Source: Aedoeadaptatus urinae
GTDB lineage: Bacteria > Bacillota > Clostridia > Tissierellales > Peptoniphilaceae
NCBI RefSeq assembly: GCF_900155585.1
Contig: NZ_LT707416.1
Span: forward strand, 186,001 to 250,000
Direction: 5' to 3'
DNA length: 64,000 nucleotides
Shown here: positions 24,256 through 33,156 of the stretch, in pieces
Layout: each line of letters opens with the position of its first letter
Position numbering within the stretch: the stretch's first letter is position 1
Translations under genes and position numbers: made by a program
The notes under the pieces: generated by a model
What the model saw: only the letters and a program-made list of their open reading frames with translations
Told to the model about the DNA's origin: nothing
Database searches by the model: none

Positions 24256-26143
24256 TTGATTCCTCCCTATGCTTTTGCTCTAAATAAATCAACAGGACAT
24301 TAATGTCCGCCGGACTCACGCCGCTGATGCGGCTCGCCTGTCCCACGGATTCCGGCTGAATTTTCGACAGCTTCTCCTTGGCTTCGTTTCTAAGGCCGCC
24401 GATTGCTTCGTAATCCAGCTCTTTGGAGAGAAGCTTATTTTCCATCTTTCGGAATTTCTGAATTTGCGCCGCCTGCTTTTCGATATAGCCCTTGTAGCGA
24501 ATGTCCGTCTCCACCTCGTCGATGACGTGGCGGGGAAGGGACGGCCTGTCGGGATCAAAGACGGCCAGTCGTTCGTAGGTGAGCTCCGGGCGCTGCATAA
24601 GATTTAAAAGGGACGTGGCGTTTTTAAGCACGGCCGAGCCCATGGCGTTTAATATGTCGGAATTTTCCTTCGTCGGATTGATTTGAATGGCTGCCAGGCG
24701 CGCCCTTTCCCTTTCGATGGCGTCCCTGCGCTCGACGAATTTTCCGTATTGCTCGTCTCCCACGAGGCCCACAGCCCGTCCGATTTCCGTCAGCCGCAGA
24801 TCCGCATTGTCCTGACGCAGGGTGAGTCGGTACTCGGCCCGCGCCGTCATCATGCGGTAGGGCTCCCTGGTGCCCTTGGTGACTAAATCGTCGATTAAGA
24901 CGCCGATATAGGCCTGATCTCTGCCCAAGATAAGGGGCTCCTTGCCTTCAACGGCGAGGGCCGCATTGATTCCCGCCATAAGCCCCTGAGCCGCCGCCTC
25001 CTCGTAGCCGCTGGAGCCGTTGATTTGCCCGGCCATGTAGAGATTCGGCGTCTCCGTGACCTGTAGACTCAGCCTTAGTTTCGTTGCGTCGATGGCGTCG
25101 TATTCGATGGCATAGGCGGGGCGCATGAATTCACAGGCCTCCAGCCCTTCGATTTTTTTGTAAAGGGCCATTTGCACCTCCACAGGCAGGGAGGAGGACA
25201 CACCCTGAACATAGATTTCCTTGGTGTGCAGTCCCTCCGGCTCGAGAAAGACCTGGTGCTTGTCCCGATCGGCAAAGCGGGTCACCTTGTCTTCGATGGA
25301 GGGGCAGTAGCGGGGCCCGACGCCCTCGATGTCCCCCATGGCCATGGCGGAGCGATGAATGTTTTCGCGAATAATCTCGTGACATTCCGGCGTCGTATAG
25401 GTTAAGTAGCAGTCGATTTGCTCCTTGTCAGAGTAATCCACGTCGAAATTCGAGAAGGAGAAGGGCACAATGACATCATCGCCCTTTTGCACGTCCATGC
25501 CCGTAAAATCGATGGAGTCCCGGTGCACTCGGGCCGGCGTTCCGGTCTTCATGCGCATGGTCTCAAGCCCCAGGCCTTCGATGGCGGAGGTGAGCTTGTT
25601 GGCGGGCTGCATGCCGTCGGGACCGGAGGCGTAATTGACCTCGCCCATGAAAACACGGCCTCGTAAATAAGTCCCCGTAGCCAGAATGGTCTTCTTCGCC
25701 CGGTAAATGGCGCCGCTCTTTCCGACGACGCCGCAAACGTCCCCGTCTTCCATATTGAAAGCCACGGCTTCCTCTTGAATTAGATAAAGATTTTTTGTGT
25801 TTTCTAAAGTCTCCTTCATGGCGGCGTGGTAGTCCCACTTATCCGCCTGAGCCCGCAGCGAATGGACCGCCGGCCCCTTGGAGCGATTCAGCATGCGGCA
25901 CTGAATAAAGGTCTTGTCGATATTACGGCCGATCTCGCCGCCCAAGGCGTCGATTTCCCGCACCAAGTGGCCCTTGCCCGTGCCGCCCACATTGGGATTG
26001 CAGTTCATAGCCGCCACGGCATTTAAATTAATGGTGAGAATCGCTACGGAATGGCCCATGCGCGCCGCCGCAAGCGCCGCTTCACATCCGGCATGACCGG
26101 CACCGACGACGACGATGTCGACGCTTTTCGCTAAAAAATTCAT
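24236..26143 (-). CDS. mnmG: tRNA U34 carboxymethylaminomethyl-modification protein MnmG (GidA)
   Basis: This 635-residue FAD protein has the dinucleotide fold 'IVVVGAGHAGCEAALAAARM', 'NPNVGGTGKGHLVREIDALG', 'GTYLRGRVFMGE' and 'YCPSIEDKVTRF'. The C-terminal region ends with the typical 'RISGVSPADINVLLIYLEQ'. With MnmE it builds the cmnm5 group on U34 of certain tRNAs. Length and order match the usual mnmE-mnmG-rsmG cluster. Confidence 0.97.
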   Translation of the reverse strand: MNFLAKSVDIVVVGAGHAGCEAALAAARMGHSVAILTINLNAVAAMNCNPNVGGTGKGHLVREIDALGGEIGRNIDKTFIQCRMLNRSKGPAVHSLRAQADKWDYHAAMKETLENTKNLYLIQEEAVAFNMEDGDVCGVVGKSGAIYRAKKTILATGTYLRGRVFMGEVNYASGPDGMQPANKLTSAIEGLGLETMRMKTGTPARVHRDSIDFTGMDVQKGDDVIVPFSFSNFDVDYSDKEQIDCYLTYTTPECHEIIRENIHRSAMAMGDIEGVGPRYCPSIEDKVTRFADRDKHQVFLEPEGLHTKEIYVQGVSSSLPVEVQMALYKKIEGLEACEFMRPAYAIEYDAIDATKLRLSLQVTETPNLYMAGQINGSSGYEEAAAQGLMAGINAALAVEGKEPLILGRDQAYIGVLIDDLVTKGTREPYRMMTARAEYRLTLRQDNADLRLTEIGRAVGLVGDEQYGKFVERRDAIERERARLAAIQINPTKENSDILNAMGSAVLKNATSLLNLMQRPELTYERLAVFDPDRPSLPRHVIDEVETDIRYKGYIEKQAAQIQKFRKMENKLLSKELDYEAIGGLRNEAKEKLSKIQPESVGQASRISGVSPADINVLLIYLEQKHREESNELADA

Positions 26144-26152
26144 CTTCGCTCC

Positions 26153-27511
26153 TTATTTTCCAATACAGAATTTAGAAAAGACGTGGTCCAAGACCTCTTC
26201 GCCGGCGGTTTGACCGGTAATCTCCCCTAATTTCAAAAAGGCATCTTCGATATACACCTCGGCGAGATCCAAGCCGATTCCGGCACGAATATCGTCCACC
26301 GCCTTGGCCAGGGATTCCACCGCCTCCGAAAGGAGAATCTTGTGCCGCAGGGAATAAATTTGAATCTCGTCTTCCTCGATGGTGCCGGACAAAAACCAGG
26401 ACTGAATCAAGTCCTCTACGGCAGCGAGGCCCTCGCCTTTAATAAAGCTGGTCTCGATGACGGCGCCGGGGAAGTGGGCTTCCATGGTCTTTTTATCCAA
26501 CACCGCGCCCAGATCCTGCTTGTTTAAGAGGCAGATCACCCGCTTGTCCTTGATCCGCTCCATGATTTCAAAATCCATATCCTCCAAGGGGCGGGAAGCG
26601 TCGAAGAGGGCGATGACCAGATCCGCTTCCCGGATGCTTGCCATGGCGCGCTCGATGCCGATTTGCTCGATGGTATCGTCGGTTTTTCGAATTCCCGCCG
26701 TATCCTGAATTCTAAGGTGAATGCCGTCGAGGGAGTAAGACGCCTCCAGCACGTCCCGAGTGGTGCCGGGAATATCCGTGACGATGGCCTTGTCTTCCCT
26801 GAGCATCTGATTTAAAAAGGAGCTCTTGCCCACATTGGGCTTGCCCACAATGGCCGTGGCAATGCCTTCTTGGACCATTTTCCCGCGGGAAAAAGTCCCT
26901 TCAAGCTCCTTCATCTCCATTAAAATGCCGTCACAGGTGGTAATCAGAGCGCTGATATCCACGGGCTCCACTTCCTCCGTGGAAAAGTCGATATCCGCCA
27001 CTAAATGGGCCAGGGTATCCTTGATTCGGCTGCGGAAGCCCTCGATTTTGCGGTACAAATGGCCGGTAAGCTGGCGGGCACTCTGCTTCTGGGCCGACAC
27101 GCTTTCCGCCTCGATCATATCGATAATGGCCTCGGCCTCCGTTAAATCCAGCTTGCCGTTTAAAAAGGCGATTTTCGTAAATTCTCCCCGCTTCGCCGGC
27201 TCCGCCCCGGCGGAAATAAAGCAGTTTAAAATCCGCTCCAGGCCGACGCGACTGCCATGGGCCTGAATCTCCACCATGTCCTCGCCGGTATAGCTGAAGG
27301 GGCCGCGAAAAGCCACGGCAAGAACCTCATCTACCACTTCCCCTTCGGAGATGATGTGACCGTAAAGAAGCTTGCGGTCATTGGCCGGATCCGTCAAAGC
27401 CTGTTTGCTCTTAAAAAAACCGTCGGCTAAAGAAATAGCGTCGTCGCCGCTTAAGCGCACGATGCCGATGCCCGCGGGAGACTTTGCCGTAGAGATAGCC
27501 GCAATAGTCAT
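26153..27511 (-). CDS. mnmE: tRNA modification GTPase MnmE (TrmE)
   Basis: This 452-residue protein has an N-terminal folate-binding domain ('ISTAKSPAGIGIVRLSG', 'PFSYTGEDMVEIQAHG') and a central helical domain. An inserted G domain follows with 'IVGKPNVGKSSFLNQML', 'DIPGTTRD', 'DTAG' and 'LLNKQD', and the protein ends with the catalytic 'CIGK'. It partners MnmG. It is separated from jag by a strong terminator, so it probably starts the mnmE-mnmG-rsmG transcript. Confidence 0.97.
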   Translation of the reverse strand: MTIAAISTAKSPAGIGIVRLSGDDAISLADGFFKSKQALTDPANDRKLLYGHIISEGEVVDEVLAVAFRGPFSYTGEDMVEIQAHGSRVGLERILNCFISAGAEPAKRGEFTKIAFLNGKLDLTEAEAIIDMIEAESVSAQKQSARQLTGHLYRKIEGFRSRIKDTLAHLVADIDFSTEEVEPVDISALITTCDGILMEMKELEGTFSRGKMVQEGIATAIVGKPNVGKSSFLNQMLREDKAIVTDIPGTTRDVLEASYSLDGIHLRIQDTAGIRKTDDTIEQIGIERAMASIREADLVIALFDASRPLEDMDFEIMERIKDKRVICLLNKQDLGAVLDKKTMEAHFPGAVIETSFIKGEGLAAVEDLIQSWFLSGTIEEDEIQIYSLRHKILLSEAVESLAKAVDDIRAGIGLDLAEVYIEDAFLKLGEITGQTAGEEVLDHVFSKFCIGK

Positions 27512-27525
27512 AGTGTCACCTTTCC

Positions 27526-27558
27526 TATAAAAAAGCCTTCATAGAGACTATGAAGGCT
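27526..27558 (-). terminator. Terminator overlapping the jag stop codon
   Basis: An 11-base perfect stem (27534-27544 with 27548-27558) and a 3-base loop AGA are followed on the minus strand by a T-run. The jag stop codon (27550-27548) is part of the stem. Confidence 0.88.
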
Positions 27559-28393
27559 GGGATGTATCCTTATGAATGACGACGCGCCTATGGGGCTCCT
27601 TGCCCTCGCTTCGCGTTCGAATGCCGTCGACATTGGCCAGGCAGGCGTGAATAATGCGCCTTTCCTGTGCATTCATCGGCTCCAATTTAATGGATTTATT
27701 TGTCTTTAAAACCTTGTTGGCCGTCTTGCCGGCGATGCGCTTCAATACCTGCTCGCGCCGCTTTCTGTAGCCGCTGCAATCGACGATCACGCGGCGGAAA
27801 TCGTCGCTTCGTTGATTGACCATGGCGGATAAGACGATTTGGATGCCGTTTAAGGTGGATCCGTGCTTGCCGATAATAATGCCCGTTTCCTCTCTCTTGC
27901 CGTCGATGGAAACGTCGATTTCATTTTCATTGAAATCCACGGACAAGGTATAGGCCAGCTCCATGGCACTCATAATGCGGTCGATGTAGTCGCGGATTAA
28001 ATCCTCCAGCTCCTCGTCGCTTAAATACTCGAAGGCCGGCTCTTCCGCCTCATCCGTTGTAGACTCGCTACCTTCCTCCGCGGCTTCGTCGGCATCCGGG
28101 ACCTCCGCCTCCGCACTCGATTCGAAGACAGCTTCTTCCTTCGCCTTTTCATCTAAGACCGTGCGCACGGATTCGATTTCTTCATCCTTTAAAATGGAAT
28201 CCACAATGTCCCTGTGGTCCATTTTTCTTCTCACTTTGACAATAGCATCCTTGCCTCCAATCAGCCCTAAAAAACCGCCGGAGGGCTCTTCAATAACTTC
28301 GATGTCGACCTCGTCCCGGGTCGCTTTTAACTCGAGAAGGGCCTTTTCTACGGCCTCGTCAACCGTTTTTGCCGATTGGATGGAGAAATTCAT
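27548..28393 (-). CDS. jag: RNA-binding protein Jag/KhpB
   Basis: This 281-residue protein has a Jag_N domain (residues 1-52, 'AKTVDEAVEKALLELKATRD') and an acidic linker (about 85-125). A KH domain ('TGIIIGKHGSTLNGIQIVLS') and a C-terminal R3H domain ('MNAQERRIIHACLANVDGI') follow. KhpB binds RNA with KhpA and affects cell division and elongation in other Firmicutes. It is the last gene of rpmH-rnpA-yidD-yidC-jag, and its stop codon lies inside the terminator. Confidence 0.95.
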   Translation of the reverse strand: MNFSIQSAKTVDEAVEKALLELKATRDEVDIEVIEEPSGGFLGLIGGKDAIVKVRRKMDHRDIVDSILKDEEIESVRTVLDEKAKEEAVFESSAEAEVPDADEAAEEGSESTTDEAEEPAFEYLSDEELEDLIRDYIDRIMSAMELAYTLSVDFNENEIDVSIDGKREETGIIIGKHGSTLNGIQIVLSAMVNQRSDDFRRVIVDCSGYRKRREQVLKRIAGKTANKVLKTNKSIKLEPMNAQERRIIHACLANVDGIRTRSEGKEPHRRVVIHKDTSQPS

Positions 28394-28394
28394 G

Positions 28395-29114
28395 CTAAGC
28401 CTCCGCTTCTTTTTCTTTTTCGATGATTTTGTTGCTCACAAATTGTTGGAAAACCGTGTAAATACTACCGACGATCCAATACAGGACCAAACCCGCCGCC
28501 ATTCGTCTCGCAAACATAAAAATCATAACCGGCATCATCATCGACATGGTACGCATCATTTGCTCAGACGACTCCGTCGACGGCGCCTTGTTGCTCTTTT
28601 GCACGATGTAAGTAGATAGCCAGGTAAAAAATGCTGCGATCACCGGCAAGGCTATTTTTGTCGGATCGGGATGATCCAGACTTTGGATAAAAAAGAAATT
28701 CTTTTGTATGGACGCGTAAAATTCCGGATTTGTAAAGGCAAATTTCGTCGGGAACATAAAGATCCGATAGAATGCCAAGAGAACGGGAAATTGAACGAGC
28801 ATGGGCAGACAGCCGCTTAAAGGATTAAATTTGGCTTCCTTATAGAGCTGAGACTGCTTTTGCGCCAAGAGCTGCGGGTCTTTTTCGTATTTCTTTTGGA
28901 TTTTTTTCATTTCCGGCTGCAATTTCGCCATCTTTAACTGGTTTTTCGTTTGGAATAAATTCAAAGGCAAGAGCGCCAAACGGAAAAGCAGAGTGGTAAT
29001 TATAATGGCAATCGCATAATAGGAAATGACCTTCGGCTCGGAACCGATGCTTGCGACGAAATTATAAATCGCGTGCAGGATCGTGCCGAAAAAACTCGCT
29101 AATGCGTTAATCAA
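28395..29114 (-). CDS. yidC: Membrane protein insertase YidC/Oxa1 family
   Basis: This 239-residue Oxa1-type insertase has the five-helix core. The conserved hydrophilic-groove Arg lies in 'ITTLLFRLALLPLNLF', the coiled region is 'LQPEMKKIQKKYEKDPQLLAQ', and 'NPLSGCLPMLVQFPVLLAFY' and the C-terminal 'GLVLYWIVGSIYTVFQQF' are family signatures. Unlike many Gram-positive YidC proteins it has no lipobox. It inserts membrane proteins with or without Sec. Confidence 0.95.
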   Translation of the reverse strand: MINALASFFGTILHAIYNFVASIGSEPKVISYYAIAIIITTLLFRLALLPLNLFQTKNQLKMAKLQPEMKKIQKKYEKDPQLLAQKQSQLYKEAKFNPLSGCLPMLVQFPVLLAFYRIFMFPTKFAFTNPEFYASIQKNFFFIQSLDHPDPTKIALPVIAAFFTWLSTYIVQKSNKAPSTESSEQMMRTMSMMMPVMIFMFARRMAAGLVLYWIVGSIYTVFQQFVSNKIIEKEKEAEA

Positions 29115-29131
29115 CTGAACTTCCTCCTAAT

Positions 29132-29347
29132 CTATGGAAGTGGATCATAGCCGCCCCTGTGAAAGGGGTGGCAGCGTAAAATACGCCTTACCGTTAAATA
29201 AAGCGCTTTGAAAAAAGGGTATTTTGAAAAAGCCTGGTAGCCGTATTCACTGCATGTAGGTGTAAACCGACAGTGGGCACCGGGTAAGAAATAAGGAGAA
29301 ATGATTTTTTGGTAAAATCGAATGAATCCCAAAGCGAAACTCTTCAT
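29132..29347 (-). CDS. yidD: Membrane protein insertion efficiency factor YidD
   Basis: This 71-residue protein carries the YidD hallmark '[30 protein letters not shown]' (in pieces) with three conserved Cys, and '[17 protein letters not shown]'. It lies between rnpA and yidC in the standard order and overlaps rnpA by 4 bases. It assists YidC-dependent insertion. Confidence 0.95.
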   Translation of the reverse strand: MKSFALGFIRFYQKIISPYFLPGAHCRFTPTCSEYGYQAFSKYPFFKALYLTVRRILRCHPFHRGGYDPLP

Positions 29348-29694
29348 GACTTTTTTTCTCCTTTTAAAAACTTCGATACGCGGAACAGATGGTGAAAGGC
29401 CGATTTCATCGTTTTAAAATCTAAATCCGCCACATTATTTTTAACGACGATGACGTAATCGTATCCGGGCGTCAAGCGGGGGAAGACCTCCGTATAAAGC
29501 GCCTTTAATCGTCTTTTTATTTTATTACGAATAACGGCCTTTCCCACCTTCTTATTGATGGAAAAACCCATCCTGGAATGGGCCAGGCCGTTTTTTTTAA
29601 CGTAAAGAGTAAAATTTCTGTTCCCGAACGTTTTTCTCTTTCTATATACTTTTTTAAAATCGCCGTCTTTCGTAAGAAAGTACTTTTTTTCCAT
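29344..29694 (-). CDS. rnpA: Ribonuclease P protein component RnpA
   Basis: This 116-residue basic protein starts '[18 protein letters not shown]' and has the RNR motif in '[18 protein letters not shown]'. It is the protein cofactor of RNase P for tRNA 5' processing. It follows rpmH by 3 bases. Confidence 0.96.
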   Translation of the reverse strand: MEKKYFLTKDGDFKKVYRKRKTFGNRNFTLYVKKNGLAHSRMGFSINKKVGKAVIRNKIKRRLKALYTEVFPRLTPGYDYVIVVKNNVADLDFKTMKSAFHHLFRVSKFLKGEKKS

Positions 29695-29697
29695 GGA

Positions 29698-29832
29698 TTA
29701 AGCGGAAAGTCTTTTTCTACCTTTGGCTCTGCGAGCGCGTAAAACCTTGCGACCGCCGCGAGTTCTCATGCGTGCACGAAAACCGTGTTCTCTTTTTCTT
29801 TGTTTGCGTTTCGGTTGGTACGTTCTTTTCAT
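29698..29832 (-). CDS. rpmH: Ribosomal protein L34
   Basis: A 44-residue very basic protein read from ATG 29832 to TAA 29698, beginning [20 protein letters not shown] and containing '[18 protein letters not shown]', matches L34 end to end. AGGAGGTG precedes the start. It is the first gene of the rpmH-rnpA-yidD-yidC-jag operon, with a consensus promoter upstream. Confidence 0.98.
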   Translation of the reverse strand: MKRTYQPKRKQRKREHGFRARMRTRGGRKVLRARRAKGRKRLSA

Positions 29833-30304
29833 CGTTACACCTCCTCCATAGGGATAAAAAAATGCCCAAAGGACCTATTCTTTAAATACACTCTATATAT
29901 TATAGAGACTGCCGTGGTTTAAGTCAATTACTTTTGGTGAGAAAGTCCATAAAACAGACGAAATCCGCCGGTTAAACCCTCCGGAAAACGGTCCTGTAAC
30001 CCCTCCCGGATATGTTGATAACTTTTTTATCTTTGTGTATAATTGTGGCAAGTGTGTGAATAAAAATAAAGCCTGTGAACAGACTGTAGTTATACACAGT
30101 CTGTGTATAACTTGTTGATAAGTTTTATGCTTTTGGAAAGCTTCTCATAAAATACGAAAAAACACTACCCGTTTATAGACAGATGAGTAAATTATCATTG
30201 TTTATAAATTGTTTATCCCCACCATCCACAACACTGTGGATTTTTTCATCCATAGGAAATCTTTCCACATGTGTATATGTTAATACATAAATCAAGGAGC
30301 AAAT
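29833..30304. other. oriC: oriC, rpmH-dnaA segment
   Basis: This is 472 bases of A+T-rich non-coding DNA between the divergent rpmH and dnaA genes. DnaA-box-like 9-mers are TGTGTATAA (30034-30042), TTATACACA (30090-30098), TGTGTATAA (30102-30110) and TTATCCCCA (30213-30221). A further ATCCACA/TGTGGAT pair lies at 30224-30241. The 30088-30112 pair forms a palindrome with 12-base arms. A second set of boxes lies between dnaA and dnaN, as in bipartite Firmicutes origins. Confidence 0.88.
29899..29927 (-). promoter_or_regulatory. Consensus promoter of the rpmH operon
   Basis: On the minus strand TTGACT (29927-29922) and TATAAT (29904-29899) are 17 bases apart. Transcription starts about 60 bases upstream of rpmH, at the left edge of the origin region. 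Confidence 0.88.
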
Positions 30305-31639
30305 ATGTCAACCGATGTTAAAACGCTGTGGGACGACGCCTTTCAGCTGCTTCTCGAAGAAAATCTCTACGAGTCGCAAATCAATACCTGGTTTCGTCCG
30401 ATTCAACCCCTCGCCATCCAAGGCGACGCCCTTATTTTAGGCGTTTCAAGGGAATTCGTCCTGAATCACTTAAAAAGGAACAACAACAATTACAAAAGCC
30501 TGATTCGTCGCGTCGTAAAAGAAGCCGGTGGCCGTGATTTGGATATTCAATTCGTCCTCACATCCGACGGCGAGACCTCCTATAAGGCCTCTGAAAATAC
30601 GGCCGAAGCCCTGTACCATCTGAATCCGAAATATACCTTCGATTCCTTTGTGGTGGGCCAGTCCAATCAATTTGCCCACGCGGCGTCCTTGGCCGTGGCG
30701 GAAAATCCCAAGGAAGCCCACGCCAATCCGCTGTTTATTTACGGCGGCGTCGGTTTGGGAAAGACGCACTTAATGCATGCCATAGGCCATTTTATGCACC
30801 GGAGCGATCCCAATAAACGAATCCTGTACGTGACCAGCGAACAATTCACCAACGAATTTATCGCATCCATTCAAACCAATCGAAATGAAGAATTTCGTAG
30901 GAAGTATCGATCTCAGGATCTGCTTCTTATCGACGATATTCAATTTATCGCCGATAAGGAATCCACCATGGACGAATTTTTCCATACCTTTAACGAGCTT
31001 CACGCCCAGGATAAGCAAATCGTCTTGACCAGCGACAAGCCGCCGAAGGATATAAAAAAATTGGAACAGCGATTAATCTCCCGCTTCGCCTGGGGATTAG
31101 TCGTAGATATTCAGGCGCCGGATTTGGAAACCCGAATCGCTATTTTAAGAAACAAGGCGAAAAGCGACGGCTTCGTCGTGCCCGACGAAGTGATTAATTA
31201 CATCGCCACCCACGTGAAAAGCAATATCCGTGAATTGGAGGGTGCCCTGTCACGGGTGACGGCTTATTCCAAGCTGACCACCGGCATTATTACCGAAGAG
31301 ACGGCAGCAACGGTATTAAAGGATATTTACGAAAACAACAAGCCCGCACAAATTACCGTAGGCCATATTAAAAGCGTGGTCTGTGATAAATACCACATTA
31401 CCCTGGAGGAAATGGACAGCAAGAAGCGGTCCAGACCCTTGGCTTATCCCCGCCAGATCGCCATGTATCTGACCCGGGAGCTAACCGACATGTCCCTGCC
31501 GAAAATCGGCCAGGATTTCGGCGGACGCGATCACTCCACGGTCATTCACGCCTGCGATAAAATTAAAAGCGATATGGAAAATGACAACCAGCTCTTCGTC
31601 ACCATCGAATCCTTAAAGGAACAAATCAGAGGCAATTAG
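30305..31639 (+). CDS. dnaA: Chromosomal replication initiator DnaA
   Basis: This 444-residue protein has the full DnaA layout: an N-terminal domain I ('LWDDAFQLLLEENLYESQI') and an AAA+ domain with Walker A 'FIYGGVGLGKTHLMHAIG' and Walker B 'LLLIDDIQFI'. The C-terminal domain IV carries the box-binding signature 'GGRDHSTVIHACDKI'. AAGGAG precedes the ATG. It initiates replication at the flanking DnaA boxes and probably represses itself. Confidence 0.98.
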   Translation: MSTDVKTLWDDAFQLLLEENLYESQINTWFRPIQPLAIQGDALILGVSREFVLNHLKRNNNNYKSLIRRVVKEAGGRDLDIQFVLTSDGETSYKASENTAEALYHLNPKYTFDSFVVGQSNQFAHAASLAVAENPKEAHANPLFIYGGVGLGKTHLMHAIGHFMHRSDPNKRILYVTSEQFTNEFIASIQTNRNEEFRRKYRSQDLLLIDDIQFIADKESTMDEFFHTFNELHAQDKQIVLTSDKPPKDIKKLEQRLISRFAWGLVVDIQAPDLETRIAILRNKAKSDGFVVPDEVINYIATHVKSNIRELEGALSRVTAYSKLTTGIITEETAATVLKDIYENNKPAQITVGHIKSVVCDKYHITLEEMDSKKRSRPLAYPRQIAMYLTRELTDMSLPKIGQDFGGRDHSTVIHACDKIKSDMENDNQLFVTIESLKEQIRGN

Positions 31640-31793
31640 AAAATTGTGGACAAAAGGAGAACCATCCACGGAGATATCCATAGACTATCCACATGCTTCT
31701 TACCACGACCCTCCGTTAAACGAGGGCTATCCACATATTCACAAGCCCTACTACGAATACGAAGTACTAATCTTATATAGAGGAGGAGATAAG
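31640..31793. other. oriC, dnaA-dnaN segment
   Basis: This spacer holds three DnaA-box-like 9-mers: TGTGGACAA (31645-31653), CTATCCACA (31685-31693) and CTATCCACA (31727-31735). A run of TAC/GAA triplets (from 31750) and an A+T-rich stretch (about 31765-31780) follow, resembling the DnaA-trio/unwinding layout of Bacillus subtilis. The dnaN RBS ends it. Confidence 0.65.
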
Positions 31794-32891
31794 TTGAAAT
31801 TTCAAATCGAAAAATCCGTCCTGTCCACCATAGTATCTACGGTCTCCCGTGCCATTTCGTCAAAGACGAATATGCAAATATTGGAAGGCATTTACATGGA
31901 AGCGATGGAAGGCCAATTAATTCTTCGAGCTACGGACACGGAAATTTCCATGGAATCCCGTCACACCTGCTTTGTTCAGGAACCGGGAAGCATCGTATTA
32001 AATGCCTCTTTATTCGGAGACATCGTGCGCAAATTGCCCAATGCCATGGTCCATATGGAAAGCGAGGGACAAAAGCTGTCCTTAGTTTGCGAGCAATCGG
32101 AATTTGAAATCATGGGACAAAACCCGGAGGAGTATCCCCAGCTTCCTGAGCTGGGCGGCGCGGAACAAATCGTCGTCACCGGAGAATCTCTTTTAAAGGC
32201 ATTTAAGGAAACCCAGTTCGCCACGTCCAACGACGACATGCGCATGGTCCTTACCGGCGTCCTCTTGGATGTTAAAAAGGAAGACATTACCTTCGTCGCC
32301 TTAGACGGCTATCGTATGGCACTGAGCCGCATCGAAGGGGAACAAGCCCTGGAACGGGATTTAATCTTACCGGCGAGAAGCGTGTCGGAGATTTCAAAAT
32401 TAATCGACGAGACCAAGACCTTGACCTTGGAAATCGGAAATAACCACGTTTTAATTCAATTCGACGAAACGAAATTCTTTACGAAGCTTTTAAACGGCGA
32501 ATTTTTCCGCTACAACAGCTTGATTCGCAAGGAACACGACGTCACGGTGGTGGCCGACAGAAAGCAATTAATCGATTCCTTGGAGCGTGCCAGCTTAATG
32601 ACAGGCAAGGAACGCAACGGCTTGGTGCGCTTGGAAATTAAAGACGATCAAATCGAAATCCTCTCCAATTCCGAAGTGGGCAAGGTTCACGAAACCATTC
32701 GGGCGCAAAAGACGGGCGCCGATTTAACCATCGCCTTTAACGCCCGCTATTTGCTGGAAGGCATACGGGTCATGGATACGGAAGAAATCTCCATGGGCTT
32801 TACCGACGCGGTAAACCCCTGCATTATTACGCCTTTAAACGGCAACGACATGCTCTACTTAGTATTACCTGTACGGTTGGCCAATCTATGA
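31794..32891 (+). CDS. dnaN: DNA polymerase III β clamp DnaN
   Basis: This 365-residue sliding clamp has 'MKFQIEKSVLSTIVSTVSRAI' at the N-terminus (in pieces) and 'GVLLDVKKEDITFVALDGYR', and ends 'LYLVLPVRLANL'. The start is a TTG at 31794 with AGGAGG at 31781-31786. The frame is open back to 31644, but that part is non-coding origin DNA. It overlaps the S4-domain gene by 4 bases. Confidence 0.96.
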   Translation: MKFQIEKSVLSTIVSTVSRAISSKTNMQILEGIYMEAMEGQLILRATDTEISMESRHTCFVQEPGSIVLNASLFGDIVRKLPNAMVHMESEGQKLSLVCEQSEFEIMGQNPEEYPQLPELGGAEQIVVTGESLLKAFKETQFATSNDDMRMVLTGVLLDVKKEDITFVALDGYRMALSRIEGEQALERDLILPARSVSEISKLIDETKTLTLEIGNNHVLIQFDETKFFTKLLNGEFFRYNSLIRKEHDVTVVADRKQLIDSLERASLMTGKERNGLVRLEIKDDQIEILSNSEVGKVHETIRAQKTGADLTIAFNARYLLEGIRVMDTEEISMGFTDAVNPCIITPLNGNDMLYLVLPVRLANL

Positions 32892-33091
32892 AAATAAGTA
32901 CCGATTTTATTAAACTGGACAGCTTTTTAAAATACGTGCAGTGGGTGGATTCCGGCGGCATGGCCAAGGCCGTGGTTTCGGACGGCTTGGTCTATGTTAA
33001 CGGCGAAATGGAGCTGCGAAGGGGAAGAAAGCTTTACCCCGGCGACGTCGTCGAATTTATGGGCGAAAAAGACAGTATCGAAAGGGAATAA
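32888..33091 (+). CDS. yaaA: S4-domain protein YaaA
   Basis: This 67-residue RNA-binding S4 domain ('LDSFLKYVQWVDSGGMAK', 'VYVNGEMELRRGRKLYPGD') sits in the conserved dnaN-yaaA-recF position. It is thought to act in ribosome assembly. It is coupled to dnaN by a 4-base overlap. Confidence 0.93.
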   Translation: MKISTDFIKLDSFLKYVQWVDSGGMAKAVVSDGLVYVNGEMELRRGRKLYPGDVVEFMGEKDSIERE

Positions 33092-33156
33092 TTCACCCTT
33101 TGTATGAATAGAACATTTGTACTATACTAAAGGTGGTTAAATGGCGGGAGGGCGAC

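Noticed and set aside
31644-31793. Upstream extension of dnaN
   Set aside because: The frame is open, but it covers DnaA boxes. The clamp family begins at the TTG with AGGAGG at 31794.
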